DNA of 15,118 nt, taken from Muribaculaceae bacterium (GTDB lineage: Bacteria > Bacteroidota > Bacteroidia > Bacteroidales > Muribaculaceae). Within the stretch, counting starts at the first letter, position 1. The number at the start of each line of letters is the position of its first letter. Made by a program: the position numbers and the translations under genes. The notes below the pieces were generated by a model. The model was not told the DNA's origin and did not search any database. It saw nothing but the letters and a program-made list of their open reading frames with translations. The DNA is taken from positions 1 to 15,118 of the forward strand of contig JAIDBM010000318.1 of assembly GCA_029056365.1 (NCBI GenBank), in the 5' to 3' direction. Of the stretch, positions 6,787 through 14,768 are shown piece by piece.

Positions 6787-7295
6787 CGGCCGGCACGCTG
6801 AAGTATGTATGGAGCAGGAGCCTTCATGGCCACAGGTTTGTCCGACTCAAGCATACGCAGGGCCTCGACTGCATCCGCGGCATCATCATAACTCGCTGAA
6901 ATCACATAATAGTATGGTTCGGAGGTCTGAACTACAAACGAAGCCGGATATCCGGCCTCGAACAGGCGCTCGCGCATCGACTTGGCTGTAAAAAGCTGCT
7001 TGTATTGTCCGGCAACCACACTGTAGCGTTTCAGACTCTCGTTTATGCCGCCGCCGTCGACAGTCACTTTCACATGCTGCACCTTCACATCCACGGTGTC
7101 GTTGCCTGCCACAAGCCGCTGCATGCCGAAATCGCGCCGCGCACGTCCGTAAATAGTGCTGTCAAGATCGGCATCGGCATTCTGCCGTGCCTCCATGGCT
7201 TTTTCGTATGCCTGACGGTAATTGTTCTCATTGGTCTTGCAGCTCCAAAGCAGAAGCACACAAAGCAACACCATAGTATTTCTCAGCATTGTCAT
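6783..7295 (-). CDS. SPOR-domain lipoprotein
   Basis: This is a 170-residue envelope protein. A hydrophobic signal (MVLLCVLLLWSC) ends in a lipobox with the lipidation cysteine at C19. A polar, probably helical linker follows (about 25-60). Residues about 88-150 form a SPOR domain (YSVVAGQYKQLFTAKSMRERL, then GYPASFVVQ and YYYVISASYDDAADAVEAL). SPOR domains bind glycan strands lacking stem peptides, which are enriched at division sites. Bacteroidota carry many such small SPOR lipoproteins. Start codons at 7295, 7289 and 7274 are all possible; 7289 or 7295 leave a basic residue before the hydrophobic stretch. It begins 50 nt after the metallophosphoesterase gene and overlaps the methyltransferase gene by 4 nt. 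Confidence 0.88.
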   Translation of the reverse strand: MTMLRNTMVLLCVLLLWSCKTNENNYRQAYEKAMEARQNADADLDSTIYGRARRDFGMQRLVAGNDTVDVKVQHVKVTVDGGGINESLKRYSVVAGQYKQLFTAKSMRERLFEAGYPASFVVQTSEPYYYVISASYDDAADAVEALRMLESDKPVAMKAPAPYILQRAGR

Positions 7296-7345
7296 AAAAT
7301 GTGTATTGGATGCCTGTGTTTACGCCGACAACGGAAGCTGCATCC

Positions 7346-7855
7346 TCATACTTCCATCCGCACTTTCCCGAGCTCGATTACCTCCAGATCCCGCATATCA
7401 CCGCCGTCTATCACAAGGCGTATAAGTGTACGCTCACGCTGCCAGCCGTGATAGCCGGCCGCACCCGGATTCACATGCAAAAGGTCGAGTTCCTTGTCGT
7501 ACATCACCTTCAATATATGGCTGTGGCCGCACACCATAAGCCGGGGACGTTCTTCTATAAGTATGCGGCGTACCCCGGGCGCATAACGCCCGGGATAGCC
7601 GCCTATATGGGTCAGCCATACTTTCACTCCTTCTACCGTGAATCTGTCGGTTTCAGGACACATACGTGCAACTATGCCCGAATCGATATTGCCACGCACT
7701 GCCCGCACCACCGGACAAACTCCACGCAGACGTTCCAACACACTCCGGTCGCCTATGTCGCCGGCATGCCATATCTGGTCGCAGCCTTGGAAATGGATGG
7801 CAAAACGGTCGTCCCAGCAACTGTGGGTATCGGAAAGTATGCCTATTCGCTGCAT
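7346..7855 (-). CDS. YfcE/MJ0936-type metallophosphoesterase
   Basis: This 169-residue calcineurin-like phosphodiesterase has the full metal-site pattern: SDTH (D9, H11), HAGDIGD (D33), VRGNID (N56), LTHIGG (H83) and CGHSH (H111, H113). The size and motif spacing fit the single-domain YfcE group, which cleaves phosphodiesters with Mn or similar metals in the cytoplasm; the natural substrate is generally not known. Its ATG shares one base with the TAA of the peptidase gene upstream (TAATG), so translation of the two is probably coupled. No leader sequence is visible. Confidence 0.92.
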   Translation of the reverse strand: MQRIGILSDTHSCWDDRFAIHFQGCDQIWHAGDIGDRSVLERLRGVCPVVRAVRGNIDSGIVARMCPETDRFTVEGVKVWLTHIGGYPGRYAPGVRRILIEERPRLMVCGHSHILKVMYDKELDLLHVNPGAAGYHGWQRERTLIRLVIDGGDMRDLEVIELGKVRMEV

Positions 7856-9087
7856 TATTTCAGCTTCTTGGCTATATCTTTCGGAAGCGCATCCTTATGC
7901 ACAAGGATGTTCATGGTCTTGGCCAGGAAATACGGTTCGGACACGTAAAAGAAACCGCCGTAAATCTGGTTGGTATCCCACGAGTTCTTCACCTTGTAAT
8001 AGCGCTTGCCGTTCTGGTCGGTGGCGATGCCTACAATTTCCATGCCGTGGTCATCGGTGGTCTCCTGGCTGTCGAACATCTCCTGACGCAGCTCCTGGGT
8101 AACCTCGATTTCATCAACCGGACCGGTGAAGTTATACTTGTCGTTGTTCTTCTCGGCTTCGGTAAGCTTCACCCAACGCGAAAGCTCACTGTCGTTCATG
8201 TCGCCTTCGGTCTTGCCCTTGGGCATAAGAGCCACACCGTCGCGCCATTTGAATCCGCCTTCGCTCACATCGGCGGCCCATACCACAGGATAACCTTTTT
8301 CGAGCGCATTGTCCACGATGGCCTTCATCTCTTCCATCGGCAGATTATAGTATAGTCCATTGAGCCAGTTGTCGGGAACTTCCACGGCAAATGGTTTGTA
8401 GAACGGATGATGTGTGAACGATGTAACCGCCACATAGTTCTCAGGCTTGATTCCAAGCGACTGCGCGAACGATTGCGGCGTATATGTCTTGCCCTTGTAA
8501 GTGAAAGTCTCGGGCACCTCGCCCAGATATGCGTCGAGTATGCCGTTCAAAGCCTTCTTCCATGCTGTGCTTACCTTTCGGTTCGGTTTCGACGCCACTG
8601 TCTTCACAAGTCCGTTAAGAGCCGCATCAAGCTCGCCGTGCACATGTTTGTCTTCGCCGTATTTCAAACCATCGTATACTTCCTCCGGCACTGCTCCATA
8701 ACGCTCCCATACATAAGGAACATCCAGAACCGAACCTCCGGCCGCAAAGTTGCACTCGCCGTAATTGCGCACGAATCTGTCGGCCTTATCGGCATAGCAA
8801 TGACGCACAGTATACATTTCGCTCAAGTCAAGGCTGTCGCCTCCCATACGAAGTATCTCGTCTTCAAAGAACGATGTGCCGGCAAAACACCAGCATGTTC
8901 CTGACTTATTCTGATTTTTCACCGATGTAGTCGGAACAAGCACCACATCGGTAAAAACAAACTTTTCGACAGAATCAGCCGCAGCGGTATCCGCCGGAGC
9001 ATCAATCATATCCAGACGATAGTCCAGGCCTCCGGCCTGAACGCACAACGCTGCTGTCAAGGCAGCTGGTATCAACAGTTTTTTCAT
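7855..9087 (-). CDS. Secreted C1-family (bleomycin hydrolase/PepC-like) cysteine peptidase
   Basis: This is a 410-residue papain-like peptidase with a signal peptide (MKKLLIPAALTAALCVQA, probable cut after A18), so it should be periplasmic or exported. The catalytic set is present: oxyanion Q59 and C65 in QNKSGTCWCFAG, H347 in DDHGMEIVG, N368 in YYKVKNSWDT. The GGSVLDV segment (117-123) and the GGFFYVSEPYF ending fit peptidase C1B/PepC. This group usually trims peptides as aminopeptidase; the lysines at the extreme C-terminus (KKLK) recall how PepC uses its C-terminal tail to restrict the active site. That functional parallel is inference. It is the first gene of the operon, behind the promoter at 9105-9134. 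Confidence 0.92.
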   Translation of the reverse strand: MKKLLIPAALTAALCVQAGGLDYRLDMIDAPADTAAADSVEKFVFTDVVLVPTTSVKNQNKSGTCWCFAGTSFFEDEILRMGGDSLDLSEMYTVRHCYADKADRFVRNYGECNFAAGGSVLDVPYVWERYGAVPEEVYDGLKYGEDKHVHGELDAALNGLVKTVASKPNRKVSTAWKKALNGILDAYLGEVPETFTYKGKTYTPQSFAQSLGIKPENYVAVTSFTHHPFYKPFAVEVPDNWLNGLYYNLPMEEMKAIVDNALEKGYPVVWAADVSEGGFKWRDGVALMPKGKTEGDMNDSELSRWVKLTEAEKNNDKYNFTGPVDEIEVTQELRQEMFDSQETTDDHGMEIVGIATDQNGKRYYKVKNSWDTNQIYGGFFYVSEPYFLAKTMNILVHKDALPKDIAKKLK

Positions 9088-9104
9088 AATGATTTAGTTT
9101 TCTG

Positions 9105-9134
9105 CAAAGATAGGTAAAATTAATTACTTGTCAA
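9105..9134 (-). promoter_or_regulatory. Bacteroides-type promoter for the seven-gene operon
   Basis: On the minus strand TTG (9132-9134) is followed after 19 nt by TATCTTTG (9105-9112), a full match to the TTG/TAnnTTTG pattern of Bacteroidota housekeeping promoters. Transcription would start near 9098, leaving about 11 nt before the ATG at 9087. No equally good site is seen in the following junctions, so it may serve all seven genes down to 2977. Confidence 0.75.
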
Positions 9135-9194
9135 AAAGGCCGCAAATAAAATTTAGCCGCAGATATATTAGCATATAGAAAGAACCGAATGACG

Positions 9195-9228
9195 AAAAAA
9201 CGGAGCTTCCGTCATGACAGAAGCTCCG
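9195..9228 (-). terminator. Intrinsic terminator of the large secreted-protein gene
   Basis: On the minus strand a perfect 9-bp stem (CGGAGCTTC with GAAGCTCCG, arms 9220-9228 and 9201-9209, loop 10 nt) is followed directly by six T (9195-9200). It lies about 50 nt beyond the stop at 9280 and isolates that gene from the operon promoter at 9105-9134. Confidence 0.85.
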
Positions 9229-9279
9229 CAACTCACTTGCTTTTGTTAGAGCGCATTCCTCAGAGCACGCTCCGAATAA

Positions 9280-12200
9280 TTATTTCACCAGCACTTTAAA
9301 CACTGATTCGCCGACTTTTACCATATATATTCCACGGTCTGCAGCATAGTTGCAATCACCATATCCGGAGAATATGATCATACCGTCCACAGTGTACACC
9401 GATACAGCCTTGTCATCGGCACCCGTCACAGCGATTAATCCATCGCATACGCTTACCGAAGCACTGCCTTCGGCCAGCACGTCGGCCGCTCCGCTCGGAA
9501 CAGCAACATTCGAGAAGCGCGATTCCCCGGTTGTATATACCGCCGTTACGGCGAAACTGTCGTTCTCGCTGCCTGACGTTGTGTAGTTAAGTCCATCAAT
9601 GACTGCATCGTTTACCTTACGGCTGTTGCGGTAGAGGTTATAGCCTGTAAGCTCAAAGCTCTTCGGCATTCCGGTGCCGGGGGTGTAGGTAATGTCGTCC
9701 AGGCCCATCACAAATTTGTCTTCCGAATTACATCTGATTGCGAAATACATGATTCCCTCCGGCAGGTCTACTGTGGTTCTGGACCATGTCGATGGCGCCG
9801 AACCAAAATAAATCAAACGGAAATCCGACAGCTCTCTTCCCGAGTCTGAGGCGTATACCTCGAATGTCTCTTCGCCATAAGCGAAAGTATTGAGGCTTCG
9901 GGTCATAAACGAAATTGTCTGCGCCTCGCCTGTCAGTACCGGAGATATCAGCCAGTCGTCGGTCCTTCGGTCCTTGTCACAGAACGATACCAGGAACTGA
10001 TGTCCGGAATTCGGACGCCATGTCACATCGTCATCGCCCATCTCGATGCCCAAGGCCCACAGATTGAAAACCTGCCACGACTTGGCTTCCTCGCGATAAG
10101 GATAATGCATGCCAAGTATACCGAATGTACCGGCCGATCCGCTTACATCGACTGTGGTCCAGTCGCCTATCTCATCGATTATAAATGGTTCGTAGCTCTC
10201 GAAGTCATCGGTCACCGGTTCGGCCTTCGGCTCATTCCATGCCACAGGCTCCTGCCATTCGAATTCGTAGGCCTGCGGAGTGCCCCATGCCACAAGATGC
10301 TCAGGCGCAGGATACAGCGGCAGATGGTTTCTTACTTCCTTGGAAGATACATTGTTCGAACGGTTGTCGTCGGCCTCATAAACTATCTTCGCTGTCAGCT
10401 CCGATGTGTCGGCATAGCCCAGGTCGATTTCATGGGTGAACTCTACAGTCAGCGAAGCATCCACTGCAAGACCATCTTTTTCCACTTCCGACAAAAGCCG
10501 CTCGCCATCGTACAACTGTACCTTGAAACATCCGGCGTCTTTTTCGCCGACGTTGGCAATCTCGGCAGCTACTGTCTGCGGCTCGCCTGGATAATAATTC
10601 TTGCGTGCTTTAAGGCTTACCGACAGGTCGTTGTCGTATACATCGCGAATGGTGATGTCATCGATGAAAATACGCGACAGATTCACAGCCTCGCCAAGGA
10701 ATGCAAACTGGAAGCGCTCCAGATAATTATAACGGTTCAGTGGTATTTTCACCAGAGTCCATTCATCGGAAGTGCCGTCAAGCACAATCTCGCGCATGGG
10801 CTCCCAGATGTCGTCCACACAGCTTTCAACGGTAAGTTTCTGTCCGGTCGAGCGATAGCCGCGATAACGGAACTCAAGCACCGGATGACGGGCCGTCGAC
10901 AAGTCGATGCATCCCGAAAGCAGGCGAGTCTTGTCGCCGACCGAAACCGGATTAAAGAATATAGCGCCCTTGTCGGAATCATATGGTTCCACACCCAGAC
11001 CATAATCTTTTTCCCATAATACCCATGCCGATGTTCCGGCGTGGTCCACTACCTGGTTTTCCCATATCGGGTAGGTGGTAAAGCCGCTTGTAAACGACTC
11101 GGCAAAAGGCAGCGGATAACCCTCTCCGCCAACTATAACACAGTTCGATATCGTGGTGGCTCCGAATCCGACCTCATTTTCAGAAGACAGAACATATATC
11201 ACAGTAGTCTGCTCGGTGAAATCGCATACATCATCGTATTCACATACATTTCCGATACCGAGAGTCAGCACCTCTATATCACCGCCGTTTACATAGCGTC
11301 CCAGCTTATAGTTCATCGTTTCGGGATTGACTGTTCCGCCATTTGCTCCGGCAGGCACATCCCAGGTAAGGTGCACTGTGTTGCCATTCACATTGGCACG
11401 GAAGTTTCCGGCCACTCCGGGTTTGTCGGCACCGGTGTATATCTCGGTTCTGGCGCTTATACTGCGTCCGGCTTCGTTCGATGTGTAAATATCAATGTTG
11501 TTATGGCCGTCTTCGGTTTCAAGCACAACGGTCTGCCACGAACCCGGTTCAGGGTTCAGGATTGTTTTGAAAAGTCGGTTATTGACATATACTTCGGCGT
11601 CCGACAGCGAGCTAAGTGTCTCGCCGTTATTGGCCTTCTCGGGCGCACGGAATTTCAAGGTGGCTGAATGCACGCCCCATGGCGCGGCCACAACTTCCAT
11701 ATCGGCAACCGGCATCGGAGCATCGAACGGCGAGCCTTCGAGCCTCAGATCATCGATTGCAAGCTTGAACTGGTTGGCCGCACTGATGGCATGGAAACCA
11801 AGATGATAGTCGCCTTCTTTTTCAACTTTTATCGCAAGAGAGTAGTCGAACCATGTCCACGACTCCTTATTATCAATCTTCTCAGCAGCAAGCAATGTTG
11901 CTGTCATGGCCGTCGGAGTGGCCGACTCGCCCATCATAACCTCCAGAACCTCCGGGAAAGCGTTGACCATAAGACTCGATGCCTTGAACGACAGCGTATA
12001 GTCGACTCCTACTTCAAGATGCAGCGCCGGAGTAAACAGCCAGTCGTCTTTTGGATTACTTGCCGAATACACACATTGCAGATACGACTCATCGTTTCCA
12101 CTGTAGCGCTCCCATGTGGCGCCATCGCCCGCCACATCCACTATCGTGTAAAGGTCGAAGCTTCCTGCATCTGTGAAATTGTCGCTCCATGGCATCTTAA

Positions 12201-13803
12201 AGCCGGGTCCGGCTACAAAATTCTCCGAAACCGCTGCCTCGCCTTCAATATCCGAGCATACAGGAGTTACTGACAGTCTGAGCGCCACCGGCTCGGTAAA
12301 CGCCGCCGTATACGTCATTTCAGTGGCTGTAGCCGATTCCGATACCACTTCGCCGGATGGCAAAAGAACCACCTTATACTTCAGCGACTTACGGTCGATG
12401 AATCCGCCGTTGGCTCCCTTCTCAGGGGCAGTCCAGCTCATTGTTATCTCATTCCCCTTGGCCGAGGCCGTTACCTTCGACGGAGATGCAGGGGTGTCGT
12501 TGCCGACAAAGGTGTCTGTCTCCGATACCGACTCGCTGTTGTCGGCTCCGCCACGCAGCGACACCTCTATTTTCACCTTACCGCGGGCCGATACCGACAC
12601 TGCCTTATCGACCTTCGATCCCGGAGCGCCTGTGCCCTGGGCAAGTACCTCATCCCCGCACTTCACGGTATAGGACACCTCTCCTTCAAGGGCAGAGCCG
12701 CCATAAGTCTCCACAGGCATGGTAAAGGATACTGTTCCATTTCCTTCGGCATCGGTAAATTCAACAGTAAGATCGGTCAGAAGCGCCGGAGCCTCCGATG
12801 AAATAACGGTATACGGTATCGCGATACTGCAGAACTGCTCGCCATTGGGTGTGTCGAGAAGCTTCGTACAGCTTCCTGTTTCAAGATTCACCTCAAAAAT
12901 GGCTCCCGAATTATACTGCGAGTCGACCGACCAGAGCATTCTTCCGCTCTTATGGTCGAATGCTGCGCCAAAATATGATTTCTGGAACTTCATTCCGGTA
13001 TTGCCTATGCGGGTGAGCTCACCGCTGACCTTGTCCACCCGGTATAAGGCCGGATAATAGGAGTTCAGATAATCGGAAGTATCGGTATCATGGCCCAATA
13101 TTATATATATATCGCCCTTGGCATTAGCCGCGATTCCATAAGCGATACCCTTATCACCTCCAGGAAGCGATGCAATCTTTGTTACCTTACCAGTTGTCAG
13201 GTCAAGGCTGCAGAACGAGTACGATGCCGGCCACATACCGAACTCATCCATAAAACATCCGTAAACATTTCCTGTAGTAACATCGTAAGTAATAGCAGTA
13301 GGCTTTCCGGAATCAGACGTGTCAAGCTTGGTCTCCGACTTCAGTCCGGCACCCCAGTCGTTTGTGTCATACCGGAATATCGCCGACGATGTAAAGGCAT
13401 AATAGCTGCCGTCGGGGGCATAAAAGCCACCCTGGGTCATCGACAATGACCAATCATTGGCTGTAACATATTCCTGAAGATTAAAATCGCCTCCTACCGT
13501 GAAACCGCATACTCGCGGTGTCTGATACGACCTGTTCTGGGCCATGACTCCGTAAACGGTAACAGGAGAATTTTCAACTGCAGAATTCGATGCTGCAGCC
13601 ATGGCACACACTCTGGAAGTCGGGGGTAGCGCATCCGACATATTCGGTTCAAGCGAACTCACTCCACCATTATGGGCAGAAGCAATCTTGCGTGCGTCCT
13701 CCATATTTCCCCATGGCGCCCCGTCGAACTGAGAGGCTGCGGCCGCCAATGCCGGAATCGTTACGGCTATGGTCAGCGCTCTAAGTAAAGATTTTTTTTT
13801 CAT
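9280..13803 (-). CDS. Large secreted multidomain protein with choice-of-anchor J modules and T9SS-like tail
   Basis: This is a 1507-residue exported protein. The start chosen is the ATG at 13803, giving MKKKSLLRALTIAVTIPALAAAA, a clear signal peptide; the frame is open for 46 more codons upstream but these do not look like protein. Order of parts: a propeller-like region (about 75-330) with repeats of the kind TGNVYG, KGDIYIILG, ALYRVDKVSGEL; fibronectin-III-like units (about 335-535, with a repeated pattern of T/S-W-T-A-P-E-x-G-x-NGG); an anchor J/cleaved-adhesin domain (about 538-690); two more FN3-like units (about 695-895); a second anchor J (about 898-1050); a CARDB-like unit (about 1055-1130); a third anchor J (about 1200-1370); a short FN3; and a final sorting-like domain (about 1440-1507) with VSVYTVDG, GIYMVKVG and FKVLVK, like type A type-IX secretion signals. 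It is probably cell-surface or released, with a binding or adhesive role; no catalytic site is seen. Confidence 0.88.
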   Translation of the reverse strand: MKKKSLLRALTIAVTIPALAAAASQFDGAPWGNMEDARKIASAHNGGVSSLEPNMSDALPPTSRVCAMAAASNSAVENSPVTVYGVMAQNRSYQTPRVCGFTVGGDFNLQEYVTANDWSLSMTQGGFYAPDGSYYAFTSSAIFRYDTNDWGAGLKSETKLDTSDSGKPTAITYDVTTGNVYGCFMDEFGMWPASYSFCSLDLTTGKVTKIASLPGGDKGIAYGIAANAKGDIYIILGHDTDTSDYLNSYYPALYRVDKVSGELTRIGNTGMKFQKSYFGAAFDHKSGRMLWSVDSQYNSGAIFEVNLETGSCTKLLDTPNGEQFCSIAIPYTVISSEAPALLTDLTVEFTDAEGNGTVSFTMPVETYGGSALEGEVSYTVKCGDEVLAQGTGAPGSKVDKAVSVSARGKVKIEVSLRGGADNSESVSETDTFVGNDTPASPSKVTASAKGNEITMSWTAPEKGANGGFIDRKSLKYKVVLLPSGEVVSESATATEMTYTAAFTEPVALRLSVTPVCSDIEGEAAVSENFVAGPGFKMPWSDNFTDAGSFDLYTIVDVAGDGATWERYSGNDESYLQCVYSASNPKDDWLFTPALHLEVGVDYTLSFKASSLMVNAFPEVLEVMMGESATPTAMTATLLAAEKIDNKESWTWFDYSLAIKVEKEGDYHLGFHAISAANQFKLAIDDLRLEGSPFDAPMPVADMEVVAAPWGVHSATLKFRAPEKANNGETLSSLSDAEVYVNNRLFKTILNPEPGSWQTVVLETEDGHNNIDIYTSNEAGRSISARTEIYTGADKPGVAGNFRANVNGNTVHLTWDVPAGANGGTVNPETMNYKLGRYVNGGDIEVLTLGIGNVCEYDDVCDFTEQTTVIYVLSSENEVGFGATTISNCVIVGGEGYPLPFAESFTSGFTTYPIWENQVVDHAGTSAWVLWEKDYGLGVEPYDSDKGAIFFNPVSVGDKTRLLSGCIDLSTARHPVLEFRYRGYRSTGQKLTVESCVDDIWEPMREIVLDGTSDEWTLVKIPLNRYNYLERFQFAFLGEAVNLSRIFIDDITIRDVYDNDLSVSLKARKNYYPGEPQTVAAEIANVGEKDAGCFKVQLYDGERLLSEVEKDGLAVDASLTVEFTHEIDLGYADTSELTAKIVYEADDNRSNNVSSKEVRNHLPLYPAPEHLVAWGTPQAYEFEWQEPVAWNEPKAEPVTDDFESYEPFIIDEIGDWTTVDVSGSAGTFGILGMHYPYREEAKSWQVFNLWALGIEMGDDDVTWRPNSGHQFLVSFCDKDRRTDDWLISPVLTGEAQTISFMTRSLNTFAYGEETFEVYASDSGRELSDFRLIYFGSAPSTWSRTTVDLPEGIMYFAIRCNSEDKFVMGLDDITYTPGTGMPKSFELTGYNLYRNSRKVNDAVIDGLNYTTSGSENDSFAVTAVYTTGESRFSNVAVPSGAADVLAEGSASVSVCDGLIAVTGADDKAVSVYTVDGMIIFSGYGDCNYAADRGIYMVKVGESVFKVLVK

Positions 13804-13921
13804 AAGCAGATTGGTAATGATATATTGCCGACTGGAGACACGGTCCTGCCGGAACCGCTTCACACTCCACATCAGACAGACAGCAGTTAATTCGGGCGCA
13901 AGATAATCAAAATCACACCAT

Positions 13922-13947
13922 ATCGACTTAAACCAGTTCAAGTCGAT
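13922..13947. promoter_or_regulatory. Inverted repeat between regulator and secreted-protein gene
   Basis: ATCGACTT (13922-13929) is repeated in inverted form as AAGTCGAT (13940-13947) around a 10-nt centre. It lies about 120 nt upstream of the secreted-protein start and about 90 nt downstream of the regulator gene's stop. Its symmetry would suit a dimeric regulator. On the plus strand it is followed by seven T (13951-13957), so it could also be a plus-strand terminator, although no plus-strand gene is seen. The rest of the 236-bp gap shows no clear promoter. Confidence 0.4.
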
Positions 13948-14039
13948 GCATTTTTTTATGATATTATTACAAAAAGCCTCGAAAAAACCAAACTATTCAA
14001 TACTCATGTCAATCCGCCATAAACTCTTCCATCAATCGG

Positions 14040-14627
14040 TCACAGCTCCTGACTGCTCCGGAAGCGCCTTTTCAGACGCGAAAAATACTCCGGCGTTATC
14101 CCAAGATACGATGCAAGTATTTTCTGAGGTACACACCTGAGAAGCTCCGGTCGCAGACAAAGCAACGACTTGAAACGCTCCGCCGCACTGCCATTATATA
14201 TACGTGCGTTCTTGTATTCCTGAAAGAAAAGCTCTTCCTGCGCATAACTGAGCATCCACAACGCTGCATCATGGCATTCCGAAACCAGCCGACGCCAGTC
14301 CGACCGTGATATGACAATAAGTTCGCAGTCGCCCCACAAGTCAACCTGATAATACGATTCCAGGTCCTTTACAAACGAGTACTTATTATAAAACACAGTT
14401 CCGGGCAATGCAAAAGCAAATGTCCGCTCTCTGTCTCCATCAAAATCACTAAACCGAACAATACCCTTCTTCACCACATACATTTTGGTATCTGTCACTC
14501 CGGTTTCCGTGAGAATTGTTCCCGATTCATAACAACGCGACTCCCCCAACGAAAGGAAACGGTCAAGAAGACCGTCCGACGGTATATATGCGCACTCCTT
14601 GCGAAGCAATGCCTTCAGCTTGTCCAT
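14040..14627 (-). CDS. Crp/Fnr-family transcriptional regulator
   Basis: This 195-residue DNA-binding protein has an N-terminal cyclic-nucleotide-binding-like jelly roll (about 18-105: YESGTILTETG, KMYVVKKGIVRFS, ALPGTVFYNKYSF), a dimer helix (about 120-142) and a C-terminal helix-turn-helix (about 166-190: VPQKILASYLGITPEYFSRL). The usual phosphate-binding cassette with its arginine is not evident, so cAMP is an unlikely ligand; many Bacteroidota members of this family respond to unknown signals. The ATG at 14627 is chosen; a TTG in frame at 14645 would add six residues. TAAATTTG on the minus strand (14661-14668) could be a promoter element, but no good upstream box lies at the right distance. 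It precedes the large secreted-protein gene by 236 bp in the same orientation and may control it; this is inference. Confidence 0.9.
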   Translation of the reverse strand: MDKLKALLRKECAYIPSDGLLDRFLSLGESRCYESGTILTETGVTDTKMYVVKKGIVRFSDFDGDRERTFAFALPGTVFYNKYSFVKDLESYYQVDLWGDCELIVISRSDWRRLVSECHDAALWMLSYAQEELFFQEYKNARIYNGSAAERFKSLLCLRPELLRCVPQKILASYLGITPEYFSRLKRRFRSSQEL

Positions 14628-14723
14628 TTGTTCAAAATTAACCAATCATGAATTCAACAACAAATTTAATAAAATATCCCCACAACACCGTATTTACATC
14701 ACATTTTTTTATTTTACCCCGGA

Positions 14724-14745
14724 GTGGAGGCATCCCTGCCTCCAC
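14724..14745. repeat. Perfect 9-bp hairpin upstream of the regulator
   Basis: GTGGAGGCA and TGCCTCCAC enclose a TCCC loop. There is no T run after it on either strand, so it is a poor intrinsic terminator. The motif CCTCCACAAC recurs in the first unit of the neighbouring array (about 14868), so it may belong to the same repeat family. The rest of 14646-14768 is AT-rich and shows no gene. Confidence 0.5.
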
Positions 14746-14768
14746 AACAACAAAGAAACAGCATGCCC

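Noticed and set aside
4935..6801. Long plus-strand open frames opposite the dGTPase and methyltransferase genes
   Set aside because: They are antisense shadows of well-supported genes and contain no recognisable domains.
10000..11019. 339-codon plus-strand frame within the secreted-protein gene
   Set aside because: It lies opposite clear FN3 and anchor J coding sequence and its translation has no family features.
13804..13941. N-terminal extension of the secreted protein to 13941
   Set aside because: It would bury the signal peptide behind 46 residues of unlikely sequence.
13908..13941. Promoter for the secreted-protein gene (TGATTTTG with TTG upstream)
   Set aside because: The main element has one mismatch and the spacer is 23 nt, longer than the usual 19-21, so support is too weak.
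14628..14645. TTG start for the Crp/Fnr regulator
   Set aside because: The ATG six codons later gives a normal N-terminus for the family, and TTG starts are uncommon.
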